Below, in pieces: positions 52,839 to 64,000 of a stretch of DNA of 64,000 nucleotides. Each line of letters opens with the position of its first letter. Positions within the stretch are counted from its first letter, which is position 1. The notes under the pieces are model-generated. The model did no database searches. It was given only the letters and a program-made list of their open reading frames with translations, and was not told the DNA's origin. A program made the position numbers and the translations under genes. Origin of the DNA: Mytilus californianus (Eukaryota; Mollusca; Bivalvia; Mytilida; Mytilidae); contig NW_026262659.1 of assembly GCF_021869535.1 (NCBI RefSeq), forward strand, positions 8,742,001 to 8,806,000, read 5' to 3'.

Positions 52839-55638
52839 ATGAAGCCTTGTTGGATTATCACTTTCCTGATTTCTTTCAAACTAGCTTTGCAGTATGCATC
52901 GAAATGTACATCAAACGATAAATGCAAATGTATTCACATGACCGATGGAATTTCAGCTGACTGTTCTAATCTAGGATTACTTAACTCGCCCTCTTTCATG
53001 AAAAATGTGATATCAGCCAATTTAAGTTTTAATTTTTTAACGAGTTTACCAGACGAAGGACTCCTACCCACGGGATTGAAATTTCTAGATCTGTCATCTA
53101 ATAAAATTTAAAATTTCAGTCATGATGGGTTACCTCCGTTTACTACATCAACAGCCTTATTGAGTTTAAATTTGTCGAATGATTATATTTCCTTTGACAG
53201 TAAAACCTACTTTAAAGGAGTTTTTAAAAATTTGTTTGACTTGCAAATGTTAGATATTTCTAATAATTCTTATGAGAATATAAGCTATTATTGCCCGGAC
53301 GAAGATTTTGTTGATCTTATTTCACTTGAAAGTTTGAGCATTGACGGTGTTAAAAATGTAACATTTGGGAGGAGATTTGCCCTTCTGCATAACTTGACTA
53401 GTTTAAAAGTAGCAGGTCTTGCTGCTCGGGGTACAATAAAACATGTTCCTACACTTTCCATTCATAAGATTTCTAGACCTTTCGTCTAGAACAGAATGGA
53501 AAAATATAGAACATTTCGCCGTCTTAGAAATAGAACAGAGAACAATTAAAAACCTTCCAGATTTAGAAGTTTTAGATATATCATATAATCGTCGACTTGG
53601 ATTATGAGGATTTCGAAATGTGTCTTATGATCTGTCATTTACATCAATAAAGGCCCAGTATATTGCATGTGAACGAGGTGGAAGTTCATGGTTACTTACA
53701 AGTGATGTAAGCCCGTTAAATAAAACTCAGCTCTTGGAACTTTACATCGATGGCAATAACTTAGATAAAACTGAAACCTCGGCTGTATATCTCTTACCAC
53801 GTTCTTTGCGTGTGTTAAGTATGACAGACAACCGATGGTAATCGATGACTATGCCTATTTTGATGATTTGCTAAACCTAGTTAACCTAACAACGGTAGAT
53901 GCTAGTTTTCAAAACATGCATCAAATGTCGCATTCACACAATTCTTATCGCTGCAACCACGAATATCTATCATTGAACCCCATGAAATGTCTCTGCTACA
54001 GATTGCAAGATAATACGATTTTTGAATCTGAACAAGTAAACCCGCTTACTCTCAAACAGAAAGTTTCTGCAAAGTACAATAAGCTAATTACATCCTGTAA
54101 CGATCATTCATCTGATAACACTATTGTATTAATACCACCAAATCTACATACAGTTATTCTAGAAAATGCAAGGCCCGGTTATTCTGTTGTTCCTATTTCA
54201 TTTAGTAATACATCGTTACGGAAATTAGTTCTCCGAAATAATCAGTTATTTTCATTCAATGCACCGATATGCAACTTGAACAATCTGGAATATTTAGATC
54301 TTTCAGGTAATCGGGCTTCTGAAATAACACCATATGTATTTGGAGCACTACCAAAACTTAAAGTCTTATTGCTTGATAACAATGTTCTTGGCAACTCGTA
54401 TATATTTCAGAAATACGATTCAATCTCTATTTTAGAAAACAAAACGGAATTAGTTTTCTTAAATATGTCATCAAATAGATTGTCTGTTTTGTTTCGCGAT
54501 TTCTTCAAGAAAACTACCAGCCTCAAATATGTGTACTTAGATTGTAATTCATTTGTAGACTGGAACGTCTCAATCGAACACTTAAATAATATTGAACTGA
54601 TTGACCTTAGCTTGAATGAAATCTTATACTTGTCTCAATCTGGAATGAGCTTATTGGAAAGGTCATTCTCTACCAATATAACAATTAATTTGTTGAACAA
54701 TCCTTTTTAGTGTTCATGTGATTCTGTAGAATTTTACAAATGGATAACAACATACAGGTCACATTTCACATCTTTTGACAAATACAGATGCAGTTATAAA
54801 GGCAGACATTATCCTATAACGGACGTAAATAACATTTTAAAGAAAGATTGTTCATCCTACGTCGGACTAATAGTGCTATCCGTGGTTCTTATCGTATCCT
54901 TTATAGTTGTAATTTGTTCATTGTTGATTTACCGCTTCCGTTGGAAAATCCGATATTGGTATTATGTTATGAAAGGAGCGTACGGATATCATCGTCTTGA
55001 AACCGAGGATCATTTTCAGTTCGACGCTTTTGTGTCATACGCGGACAGCGATCGACACTTTCCTAAAGATGAGATGGTTGACTACTTATAAAAACAAAGA
55101 AATTTCCGGTTATGTATACATCACGGAGATTTTATTGCAGGATGTGGTATAGCAGAAAATATGACGAATGCTATCCACAACAGCAGAAAAGTTGTATGCG
55201 TACTCTTGGAGGATTTTCTTAAATCCGAATGGTGCATGTATGAATTTAATATTGCTTTGATGGAAAGGACAGTTGCAAGGCACGATCAGAACATGATAAT
55301 TATGCTCAGATTAGGTCGATTGCATGGAAAGAAGATCCCCTCAGAAATAATGTACATATTAAAAGAGGATACTTATATAGAATATCCCGAGAACGAAGAC
55401 GATAGAGGTATATTCTGAGATGAAGACGATAGAGGTATATTCTGGGATGAAGACGATAGAGGTATATTTTTGGATGATGACGATAGAGGTATATTCTGGG
55501 ATGAAGACGATAGAGGTATATTCTGAGAACGAAAACGATAGAGGTATATTCTGGGATGAAGACGATAGAGGTATATTCTGGGATGAGGACGATAGAGGTA
55601 TATTCTTGGAGGATTTTGCTGACGCCTTAAATTCATAA
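52839..55638 (+). pseudogene. Toll-like receptor, copy 2, pseudogene
   Basis: It aligns throughout with copy 3 (60827-63445). Lesions seen by comparison: TCG to TAA at 53109-53111; a 5-nt deletion near 53437; TGT to TGA at 53605-53607; a 9-nt deletion near 53650; a frameshift near 53840; CAG to TAG at 54708-54710; a stop at 55089-55091; TGG to TGA at 55416-55418; and a minisatellite in the last TIR exon portion. Signal peptide, LRR, transmembrane (VVLIVSFIVVICSLLIY) and TIR (FDAFVSYADSDRHFPKDEM, SEWCMYEFNIAL) are still readable. RDFIAG has become GDFIAG. Many independent lesions make it clearly non-functional. Confidence 0.92.
55396..55617 (+). repeat. 27-bp minisatellite in the TIR end of TLR copy 2
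   Basis: GATAGAGGTATATTCTGGGA recurs at 55401, 55428, 55455, 55482, 55509, 55537, 55564 and 55591: eight units, spacing 27 bp with one of 28. Copy 3 has a single unit (63404). The unit encodes EDDRGIFWD, so the expansion is in frame except for the 28-bp step and TGG-to-TGA changes in some units. Confidence 0.95.
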
Positions 55639-55812
55639 AAGATACAATATCAATGTCTTATAAATGAAGTTCATAGACATTAATAATAAAAGATATGTTA
55701 CCTAGGAATATTTTAGGACCAATTGGCTGAAAAGGTTTCGAGATCATATATTTGAAAATATAGGACATCGTACGGTGTATATGTGTTTGAATAACGTTCA
55801 CCTAAAGAAGCG
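55639..55812 (+). repeat. 3' flank shared with TLR copy 3
   Basis: The sequence matches 63446-63628 with few differences, including AATAAA at 55685-55690 and ACGGTGTATATGTGTTTGAA. It shows that the duplication of copies 2 and 3 extended beyond the coding region. Confidence 0.85.
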
Positions 55813-56129
55813 AAATTTTGATGTTGAAAATAAAAAATAATCGGAGAAAAGGCTTCTTGATCATATATTTGTAAAAATAAGGCATTGTTCGGTGTATATG
55901 TGTTTGGTGCATAAAAGGAGCAAAAAACTAGCTTGTTTTTTTTTCATATTTATGGTCTCATCTGTCTTTTAGGAAATATAACAGTCAAGCGATGGGCGTA
56001 CCAAATTATCAGACTAGAAGTTTTGATTAGTTTTTACAAACACAAAGTCGATGTCACTTCTGGTAGACGTTTCGTCCCCGTGGGTATCATTAGCCAGGTA
56101 GTCAGCACATTTGTGTTGCCATGAAATAT
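55813..56129. other. Non-coding stretch with a partial repeat of the 3' flank
   Basis: GGAGAAAAGGCTTCTTGATCATATATTTG… and CGGTGTATATGTGTTTG near 55845-55910 repeat, in diverged form, the phrase at 55722-55795. Confidence 0.5.
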
Positions 56130-56870
56130 AATTAATTCATTATTTTTATCTAAGTCCATAAGAATATTTTCTACTCATAGGCATGGATAGCCTATGCAGT
56201 ATTTTCCAAAACTGTTTTCATTTCAATCATCTGATGAATCTTTTGTAGATGAAACGCATGTCTTGTGTACTAAATCATAAGTATCTTTGATCAATTTGTA
56301 CAATGCTAAAAGAAGAACGTAAAACCAAATTTTGCATTACTACTAAAAATACTTTTTTATTATCAATTTTCTAGTTATGACATCACTAAAGTATGATAAA
56401 ATGATGAAATTCAGAATTATCATAAATTTTTGGTGATGTAAGCGCCTTTTAAATATTATGAATTTATTGAACAATTATCAAGTTTTGCAACATAATATTC
56501 ATTCATTCAATGTTACGTTTCCAATACATTTATAGCCTAAGCCGCAGTTGACAAGACTTTTATTGCTCTTCAAGCCCGTATTTGATTTACCTTAAAAACG
56601 TATTGATTCGCGCACGACTAATGTGTCTTTTATTGACGACACGCAGGTCTTGCGTACCAAATCATAGGACTAATATCTCTTTTAAAAATCCATTTTGTCG
56701 ATGCCACTTATGTTGGACATTTCGTCCCCGAAGGTTTCACCGTTGCATCTATGTGTGCACTTCAATTATCGTGTATACCTTAGTTTACTTTATGTTTATA
56801 TAAAATGTCCATCTATTCGAAATTACGATTTGTCTACCTTAGACATAGATAGCCTTAGCCGTATTTGCCA
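56130..56870 (+). repeat. Two diverged copies of a dispersed repeat
   Basis: GATGAATCTTTTGTAGATGAAACGCATGTCTTGTGTACTAAATCATA (near 56232) and GTCTTTTATTGACGACACGCAGGTCTTGCGTACCAAATCATA (near 56624) are equivalents. GTCGATGTCACTTCTGGTAGACGTTTCGTCCC (56046) and GTCGATGCCACTTATGTTGGACATTTCGTCCC (56698) are also equivalents. Class unknown. Confidence 0.6.
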
Positions 56871-57325
56871 CACATTATAAAGATATTCGATGTTCCATGC
56901 TTTTCAAATTCCTTGATTACTTGTTGTTCAAAACATTTTCAATAGCAGCATATATTTTACATTGATATTCATGTCAAAGGTTCCCCCCTCGGCCCCTCGT
57001 TATTTAAAATATATGAAAATTGTAGATCTATTGTGCATCTGATAATTTCAAATAGTTTTTATATCAAGGAATATAAAAGAAAATATTGTACTAGGACAAC
57101 AGTCAAACATAATACTATTGAATGCCAAATTCTTCCTTATTCATAATCGCCCAAATGTATCCGTTCAAATACATCAATACATTAATAGAAGACTGCGTTT
57201 GTAAGTAATGATTAAATCAAAACAAGGTAAATATGTTTAATTTTGTATTTAGTGAGTGAAATAAAAGTTGCTCTCACATTTAATGGAATGCCATTCAAAC
57301 CGAGAAATTGATTGATTAATGACCT
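56871..57325. other. Non-coding stretch
   Basis: Nothing recognised. Confidence 0.5.
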
Positions 57326-57333
57326 TCTGATTA

Positions 57334-58656
57334 CAGGCAAGGGGTAATGCAAATTTGTAATTGCATTCATTACATTTTCCCAAGTAATTGCATGTAATGT
57401 GTAATGCAGTAATTTTTGCATTACATGTACATGTAATTGTAATTTAATGCATTACTTTAGCAAAAAGTTGTGTAATTTCATGCATTACATTGCATTACAT
57501 GGCATTACTTTTTTCACATACTATGTATTTTTAACAGATTGTTGGAGATTTAACAGAAGCAGAATTTAAGATTTCTTGTTTAACTAAGAACATAATCAAT
57601 TGAATACTGATTTTCTATTTAATATTTATTTGTCACCATTTACATAAATTACTAGAGGGAATTTGAAGATTAAGCCTTTCCCCAGGTAGAACTTGAGAAA
57701 ATGGTATAAAGACTAGAATGACCAAATTACAATTCTAAATGAATAACACAACACTGCATATCAGATTGAGTTGTTTTTTTTCAATTTATTTCATACATTT
57801 TCATACCTTTCCTGCATAAAAAAAAATTGATATTTGAAAAGCATTACTGTATTCCATTGTTGTCAAAAGATCAATGAATACCATGTCTTGATTAAATAAC
57901 AGATAATTGAACATTGTTTTAAAACACTAATTAGTTCGTTTTACAATCAATCTTTTCACCATTTTGACACTTAGTCATAAATTAAGCTCTGTGTTTATTA
58001 AATAATTAGGAAAGAAATTCTCAGTAAATATTTTGATAGAAATTAAAAAAAAACAAATGTATATTTATAAAAGTAAAGTTGACATTTATTTAATAAATAT
58101 CAATAATGATCAAATAATTGTTAAGAAAACAAAATGTCAAAGTGGCTTGGTACTTAAAGGTCTCCATGGTGCCAAGAAATATATCATTTGCATGATTAAA
58201 ATTTAATAAATTTTTATTTATCAAGGCTAATGAACAATTTCCTAAACTGTAATATGAATAAATGTAATAAAAAAAAATATTTCAAGATATTTCTCTTAGA
58301 TATTCAGAAAATTGTCAACAAAGTATTCCTGACTTTTTGTCCTATCAAATTTGTGACTTTTTGTCCTGTGACTTTCTGTCCGTTTACCTTAAATTCAATA
58401 CATGGAACAGTTACTGGATATGCTAGAATCTTTTGTGACTGCATGTTGTTTTTCGAAATGTTTGATTTTTCTTTTCATTTGATAATAAATTTACAAATGT
58501 AATGTGTAATTCAATGCATTAATTTGCAAAAGTAATTGTAATATAATGCATTACTTTGATAAATGCATGTAATTGTAAATGTAATTTAATGCACGGTTTT
58601 GTCAAAGTAATTGTAATATAATGCATTACATTGCAATGTAATTCGCCCCATGCCTG
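57334..58656 (+). mobile_element. Non-autonomous hAT-type DNA transposon
   Basis: The ends are CAGGCAAGGGG and CCCCATGCCTG, inverted repeats with one mismatch. A perfect 8-bp target duplication TCTGATTA lies at 57326-57333 and 58657-58664. 8-bp duplications and CAGG-type ends followed by TAATGCATTAC-rich subterminal repeats (57340-57510, 58497-58645) are typical of hAT elements. There is no transposase; a 90-codon ORF at 58230 is not one. Confidence 0.88.
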
Positions 58657-58664
58657 TCTGATTA

Positions 58665-60824
58665 TAACACAAGATGAGGACATATATCATGCAACAGGCG
58701 AAATAACAACCCTTATTTTCTATTAAATTAAGTAAGTTAAAAAAAAAACGGTTAAACCCACGATTATAAGTTTACGTGGATCGCAGATGAATTTCCGGCT
58801 CTGTAAATTACAAAACCGTTAAAACAGGATGTGATATCCATTTGTAATAAGGTTACTACAGGTATAGTCAAAATTCCAAATCAAATCTTTGTATTTATGA
58901 TAAAGATAGGTAAACATTTTAAGTAATTTGTGGTAACGAAATCCTTGACCTAATAATTCACCAGTTTATTTACCGTTCAAACCTGGTGAGGTTCTTATTA
59001 CTCAGTCGTTAGATTTCGATGTAGTAATTTGCATACTGTTGGGTTTTTGGTGGGTTTTTTTTCGTTTGTTTTTCATGGTGGTTTTAGTCAGCGAACGAGT
59101 TTAAAATAAATATACTGTAAGATTGGGCAAATAGAACATCACCGTCCATAAAACAACAGGGAACTATAATCGTGTCTTTTGTCGTATTGTTTTTTAAAAG
59201 ATAATCTCGTGTGAAACTTTAATATCAAATCTAGAAAAGTACACTTTTAAGTGTTTTTGTAAAGTTTTTAATGTCAAACTCTTTGGGTAACAGCGGAAAA
59301 TCTAGTGCCAATAATGACCTTTTCGGGATATAATGAAAAATGGGAACTCTGCAATGTTTCGTGACATTCAATGAGAGGCCGCTACTGATTATAAGTTCAC
59401 TAGACACTTCGTAATTGTAAAATACATTGGAATTGTTTTTATTAGAAATAGAATTAATGTACAAAACGATTAAAACGGCAGATAATAAGATTTTTGTGGA
59501 AAATTGATGTGAAACGGTACCATGAAAATAAATTCCACACGTGCCAAACTCATGCTATTTTTCCACTGGCTATCTACGTCTTTTGAACGTGTCAACCCTT
59601 GGTATATGTATGCAGCCAGTTCAGTGAGGTTCAAAAAAATATCAGCACAATCGATTGATATGCATTATGTATTAATTCTTTTGAATTTAAGATTGAAATG
59701 GTAACTATATGTAAATTTCAAGCCGAAGGTTTACCGATATAACAATATTGCAACAAATCAAGATCGCACATGTATATTCAAAAGTCAAAACGTTCTAGTT
59801 TTAAAATTGCGTAAAACTCTCTTAAAGGACAACCCAGTTTGTAAACTAATTCCAACTTATCATTAACTTAGTTGTGGAAAATAGGCACATTTCGGGATTT
59901 TTTTCATTATGCTAAAGATTATTTGCAATAAGCTGAAAATAGTTGTATTGAAAGAGCTTTCAATTGTGTGTGAGCATGACTTTTCAATTCATTTTATCAA
60001 TATGCAGCAAAGATAACAGCATTTCAAATTATCAATGAAACAAACTTCTAACGCATGTTTTTCTATAATAAAAAAAAAACAAGACAATATCTATTTGTAT
60101 AAATATTTCTAAAAACATAAATAACAGATCGACTTTAAGAAATGAACAATTGTTGTTCGTAATAACTTTAAATCAGTGTGGTTACGGATGTAAACAAATA
60201 TTTGATTTCGTTACCTTCATCAAAAATAGTATTTACTTTTCTATTGTTCCCGGGTCACCTGTTCACACAATGAGTAAATTTCCGTTTGCAAGCAAAGACA
60301 TTATTTAGAGCAAACATATCATAAATGAACGTGTGTAGGATTAACACGAATCTAAACTGAGCTTGGTCATACAATTCATACATGAACAAGTCTGCTATAA
60401 AAAGGATGCAATTACTGTCCCTGAGTCTATATACAATATTTTAATTGACTACAATGTCTAAACGTAATGTATGAAATATTCCTTTCCCAAATTAAACAAA
60501 AAGCCATAAAATTAAAATAGTGCATACAAATACTGAATATATTCAGAATTAAAGAAAGTATGGTGACAGTTTTAATGTTCGAAACAAGCATTCGAGTGTC
60601 CAATAATGCTATAAATTTGAACTCGACCGTTCATCTAAAAAAACATTGATGCAATAGGTTTTGTATGGTAATTTTTCGTACTAGTTTTGTTTTTGGCTTT
60701 TGGTATTGTTTTTTCAGTTATTTTTTATTGTTATAATAGATTTATCAATCAATCGCGTGTGATAATGAGCTTTAATCGAAGAATATGATATATATTTGTT
60801 TATTCATTCCGTTTTTGTCGTTGT
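58665..60824. other. Upstream region of TLR copy 3
   Basis: AT-rich and non-coding, without recognisable repeats. It ends CCGTTTTTGTCGTTGTAG, a 3' splice site that touches the ATG, so the 5' UTR exon must lie further upstream. Confidence 0.55.
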
Positions 60825-60826
60825 AG

Positions 60827-63445
60827 ATGAAAACAAGCATGGTTATTATTTTCCTGATTTCACTTAAATCAACTTTACAGTATTCATCTAAATGTACATC
60901 AAACAATGAGTGCAGATGTATTCCACTTACAGATGGACTTTTAGCTGACTGTTCAAATTTAGGATTACTAAGGTCGCCTAAGTTTATGGAAAACGTAATA
61001 TCTGTCAATCTAAGTTCTAACGTTTTAACGAGTTTACCAAGCGATGAAATCCTACCCGCAGGATTAAAATATCTAGATCTGTCATCTAATAAAATTTCGA
61101 ATTTCAGTCAGGATGGGTTACCTCCATTTGTATCATTACGAGACCTGATCAGTCTTAATTTGTCGAATAATGAGTTTCCCTTAGACAGCTATACATACTT
61201 TCCAGGAGTTTTTAAGAATTTATTTGACTTGCAAATATTAGATATTTCTAATAATTCAAATGAGAATAGAAGCTACTTTTGCCCTGATGAAGTTTTTATT
61301 GATCTACGTTCACTGACAAATTTGAACATTGACGGTGTTAAAAACGTATCATTTGGGAGCAAATTTTCTGTTCTTCATAACTTGACTAGTTTAAAAGTAA
61401 CAGGTCTTGCTGCTCGGGGTACAATACAAAAAGACATGTTCCAACACTTACCATTCATAAGATTTCTAGACCTTTCTTCTAGAACAGAATGGAGGAATAT
61501 AGAAGATTTTGCTGTCTTAGTAATAGAGCAGGGAACATTCAAAAATCTTTCGCATCTAGAAGTTTTAGATATATCGTATAATCGTAGACTCGGATTGTGT
61601 GGATTTCGCAATGTTTCTTATGATCTTCCGTTTACATCTATTCAGATATTCAAGGCTCAATATCTTACATGCGAACGAGATGGAAGTTCTTGGTTGCTAA
61701 CGAGTGATATTAAACCGTTAAATGAAACAAAGCTATTGGAACTATACATCGATGGAAATAATTTGGATAAAGCCGAGTTAACAGCTAAATTCTACTTACC
61801 CAGTTCCTTGAGAGTTTTAAGTGTAACGGACAACAGATGGGTTGTTGATGAATATGCCTACTATCATACGTTGCTAAATTTAAATAGTCTAACAACGTTT
61901 GACGCAAGTTTTCAAAACAAGCATCAAATGTCGCATTCACACAATTCTATTCGTTGCAACCATTGGCAATCGTTAAAACCGATGGAATGTCTTTGCTACA
62001 GATTGCAGGATAAGACGATTATTGACTCACAAGTCAAATCAATAACTCTTAAACAGGAGATAACGACAAAAAACATTAAACCAATCACGTCATGTAACAA
62101 TATTTTTTCTGATTACACTATTGCAGCGATACCACCAAATGTAAAGACAGTTGTTCTTGAAAATGCAAGGATAGGGTATTCTATTGTTCCTATATTTTTT
62201 GCAAATAAATCGATAAGAAAATTAATCCTTCGAAATAATCAGTTATATTCATTCAATGGACCGATGTGCAACTTGACAAATCTGGAGTATTTAGATCTTT
62301 CAGGAAACCGCGCGTGTGAAATAACACCCTATGTTTTTGGAGCTCTACCAAAACTTAAAGTATTATTGCTTGATAACAATGCTCTCGGCAACTCGTATAT
62401 ATTTCAGAAATACGATTCAATCTCTATATTAGAAAACCAAACAAATTTAGTTTCATTAAATATGTCATCAAATAGACTTTCCGTTTTGTTTCGAGATTTC
62501 TTCAAGAAATCTACCAGCCTCAAATATGTGTACTTAGATCATAATTTATTTGTAGACTGGAACGTCTCGGTCGAACATATCAATGACCTTGAACTAATTG
62601 ACCTTAGCTGGAATGAAATCTTATACTTGTCTCAATCTGGAATGGGTTTATTGGAAAAGTCGTTCTCTACCAATATAACAATTAATTTGTTGAACAATCC
62701 TTTGCAGTGTTCATGTGATTCTGCAGAATTTTGCCAATGGATAACAACATACAAGTCACATTTCATGTCTTTTGGCAAATACAGATGCAGTTATAAAGGA
62801 AGAAATTATCCTATAACGGACGTAAATAACATTTTAAAGAAAGATTGTTCATCCTACGTCGGACTAATAGTGCTATCCGTGGTTCTGATCGTAACCTTTA
62901 TAGTTGTAATTTGTTCATTGTTGATTTACCGTTTTCGTTGGAAAATTCGTTATTGGTATTATGTTATGAAAGGAGCGTACGGATATCATCGTCTTGAAAC
63001 CGAGGATCACTATCAATTTGACGCATTTGTATCATACGCGGACAGCGATCGACACTTCCCTAAAGATGAGATGGTGGACTACCTGGAGAAGCAAAGAAAT
63101 TTCCGGTTATGTATTCATCACAGAGATTTTATAGCAGGATGTGGAATAGCAGAAAATATCACAAATGCTATTCACAACAGCAGAAAAGTTGTATGCGTAC
63201 TCTCGGATGATTTTCTTCAATCCGAATGGTGCATGTATGAATTTAATATTGCTTTGATAGAAAGGACAGTCGCAAGGCACGATCAGAACATGATAATTAT
63301 GCTCAGATTAGGTCGATTGCATGCAAAGAATATCCCCTCAGAAATAATGTACATATTAAAAGAGGATACTTATATAGAATATCCCGAGAACGAAGACGAT
63401 AGAGGTATATTCTGGGATGATTTTGCTGACGCCTTAAATTCATAA
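60827..63445 (+). CDS. Toll-like receptor, copy 3, intact
   Basis: 872 aa in one exon. Residues 1-20 are a signal peptide (VIIFLISLKSTLQYS). An N-terminal cysteine cap follows (CTSNNECRCIPLTDGLLADC), then leucine-rich repeats with NLSSNVLTSLP-, LDLSSNKIS- and LDLSGNRA-type units, interrupted near 375-420 by a cysteine-containing irregular stretch (CNHWQSLKPMECLC). A C-terminal cap (NPLQCSCDSAEFCQWI … CSYKG) lies near 622-665, a transmembrane helix near 678-702 and TIR near 727-868 (FDAFVSYADSD; RLCIHHRDFIAGCGI; FWDDFADAL). A single N-cap and a single C-cap give the single-cysteine-cluster type. It is a membrane innate-immune receptor signalling through TIR adaptors; ligand unknown. AATAAA lies at 63492-63497. 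Confidence 0.95.
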   Translation: MKTSMVIIFLISLKSTLQYSSKCTSNNECRCIPLTDGLLADCSNLGLLRSPKFMENVISVNLSSNVLTSLPSDEILPAGLKYLDLSSNKISNFSQDGLPPFVSLRDLISLNLSNNEFPLDSYTYFPGVFKNLFDLQILDISNNSNENRSYFCPDEVFIDLRSLTNLNIDGVKNVSFGSKFSVLHNLTSLKVTGLAARGTIQKDMFQHLPFIRFLDLSSRTEWRNIEDFAVLVIEQGTFKNLSHLEVLDISYNRRLGLCGFRNVSYDLPFTSIQIFKAQYLTCERDGSSWLLTSDIKPLNETKLLELYIDGNNLDKAELTAKFYLPSSLRVLSVTDNRWVVDEYAYYHTLLNLNSLTTFDASFQNKHQMSHSHNSIRCNHWQSLKPMECLCYRLQDKTIIDSQVKSITLKQEITTKNIKPITSCNNIFSDYTIAAIPPNVKTVVLENARIGYSIVPIFFANKSIRKLILRNNQLYSFNGPMCNLTNLEYLDLSGNRACEITPYVFGALPKLKVLLLDNNALGNSYIFQKYDSISILENQTNLVSLNMSSNRLSVLFRDFFKKSTSLKYVYLDHNLFVDWNVSVEHINDLELIDLSWNEILYLSQSGMGLLEKSFSTNITINLLNNPLQCSCDSAEFCQWITTYKSHFMSFGKYRCSYKGRNYPITDVNNILKKDCSSYVGLIVLSVVLIVTFIVVICSLLIYRFRWKIRYWYYVMKGAYGYHRLETEDHYQFDAFVSYADSDRHFPKDEMVDYLEKQRNFRLCIHHRDFIAGCGIAENITNAIHNSRKVVCVLSDDFLQSEWCMYEFNIALIERTVARHDQNMIIMLRLGRLHAKNIPSEIMYILKEDTYIEYPENEDDRGIFWDDFADALNS

Positions 63446-64000
63446 ACGATACAATATCAATGTCTTATAAATGAAGTTCATAGACATTAATAATAAAAGA
63501 TCTGTTACCAAGGAATATTTTAGGACTAATTGGCTGAAAAGGTTTCGAGATCATATATTTGAAAATATAGGACATCGGACGGTGTATATGTGTTTGAATA
63601 ACGTTCACCTAAAGAAGCGAAATTTGAAGTTGAAAATAAGAAAATAATCGGATATGTGCGTTTACAAGGAAAAATATCACTTCACAAAAAAAAATCATTT
63701 TGATTAAGACTATCGTTATACTGTCTCAATTTCACAACTCAATTGTGACATTTTAACTTTCGTCTACATCAATAAATGAGTTTTACACTTTTACAAATTG
63801 CTTATGTTCCTGGCTTTGGATTGCTGATCATTTAGACTGTCTAGTTCTCTCTATCTTCTCTAGTTTTTGCTCAAAACACAATATAGGGTAAAACAATCCT
63901 CGTTTATGGGCAATCACTCCTATAAAGAGTGACAGTCTACGAACTACAGTCAAACCTGCCTTAACGTTCACCTCGTTTCAGCGATCACCTGCATCTAACG
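63446..64000. other. 3' flank of TLR copy 3 and end of window
   Basis: The first ~180 bp duplicates the flank of copy 2. After about 63630 the similarity stops. No further coding signal reaches the window edge. Confidence 0.6.

Noticed and set aside
55373..55636. Pro/Ser/Tyr-rich repetitive ORF on the minus strand
   Set aside because: It is the reverse reading of the 27-bp minisatellite of TLR copy 2.

Overview
The window looks like a piece of a bivalve mollusc genome, most likely a mytilid mussel. It is AT-rich and crowded with transposable elements. It holds intron-like spacers with GT/AG splice sites, a ~161-bp satellite-like array, and three tandem Toll-like receptor (TLR) genes. The species call is inference. 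No bacterial gene organisation, rRNA gene or ordinary tRNA gene was seen.

Layout. 1-6153 is a decayed Ty3/gypsy-type LTR element whose domains run gag-protease-integrase-RT-RNase H, the rare Gmr1-like order, ending in a 598-bp 3' LTR; its 5' end lies outside the window. 6154-6970 is a tandem array of ~161-bp units. 6971-10949 is non-coding with two copies of a dispersed repeat. 10950-21675 is a giant inverted repeat; a 4.7-kb LINE on the minus strand sits exactly at its centre, and removing it leaves a palindrome with a 4-nt spacer. 21676-28834 is mostly non-coding with isolated spliceable minus-strand exons, a non-autonomous Helitron (27165-28025) and a tRNA-derived SINE. 28835-38344 is a complete, very young LTR retrotransposon. 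38345-44700 holds a candidate CpG-rich first exon of a minus-strand host gene and a decayed Penelope-like reverse transcriptase flanked by inverted repeats. 44700-64000 is the TLR cluster: one copy with a single frameshift, one clear pseudogene and one intact 872-aa gene, with a complex-TIR DNA transposon and a hAT-type element between them.

The most unusual object is the 9.5-kb element at 28835-38344. It has 314-bp LTRs differing at one base, a 4-bp target duplication, a tRNA-Leu-type primer site and a complete Gag-Pol. Gag carries an N-terminal ComEA-type helix-hairpin-helix and a long coiled coil. Gag and Pol are linked by a textbook -1 frameshift signal (T TTA AAC, 6-nt spacer, 10-bp stem). 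A third ORF, between integrase and the 3' LTR, is a full-length TatD-family metal-dependent nuclease with its metal-ligand motifs intact. A 13-bp motif, CCGGAYTAACTGG, recurs seven times exactly (plus three looser copies) in the leader, the coding regions and the 3' end, and was not noticed elsewhere in the window.

The three TLRs share the same plan: signal peptide, cysteine-capped leucine-rich repeats, one transmembrane helix and a TIR domain, on a single coding exon whose ATG directly follows a 3' splice site. Copies 2 and 3 also share their 3' flanks, so they are recent duplicates; copy 2 has since decayed and gained a 27-bp minisatellite in its TIR end.
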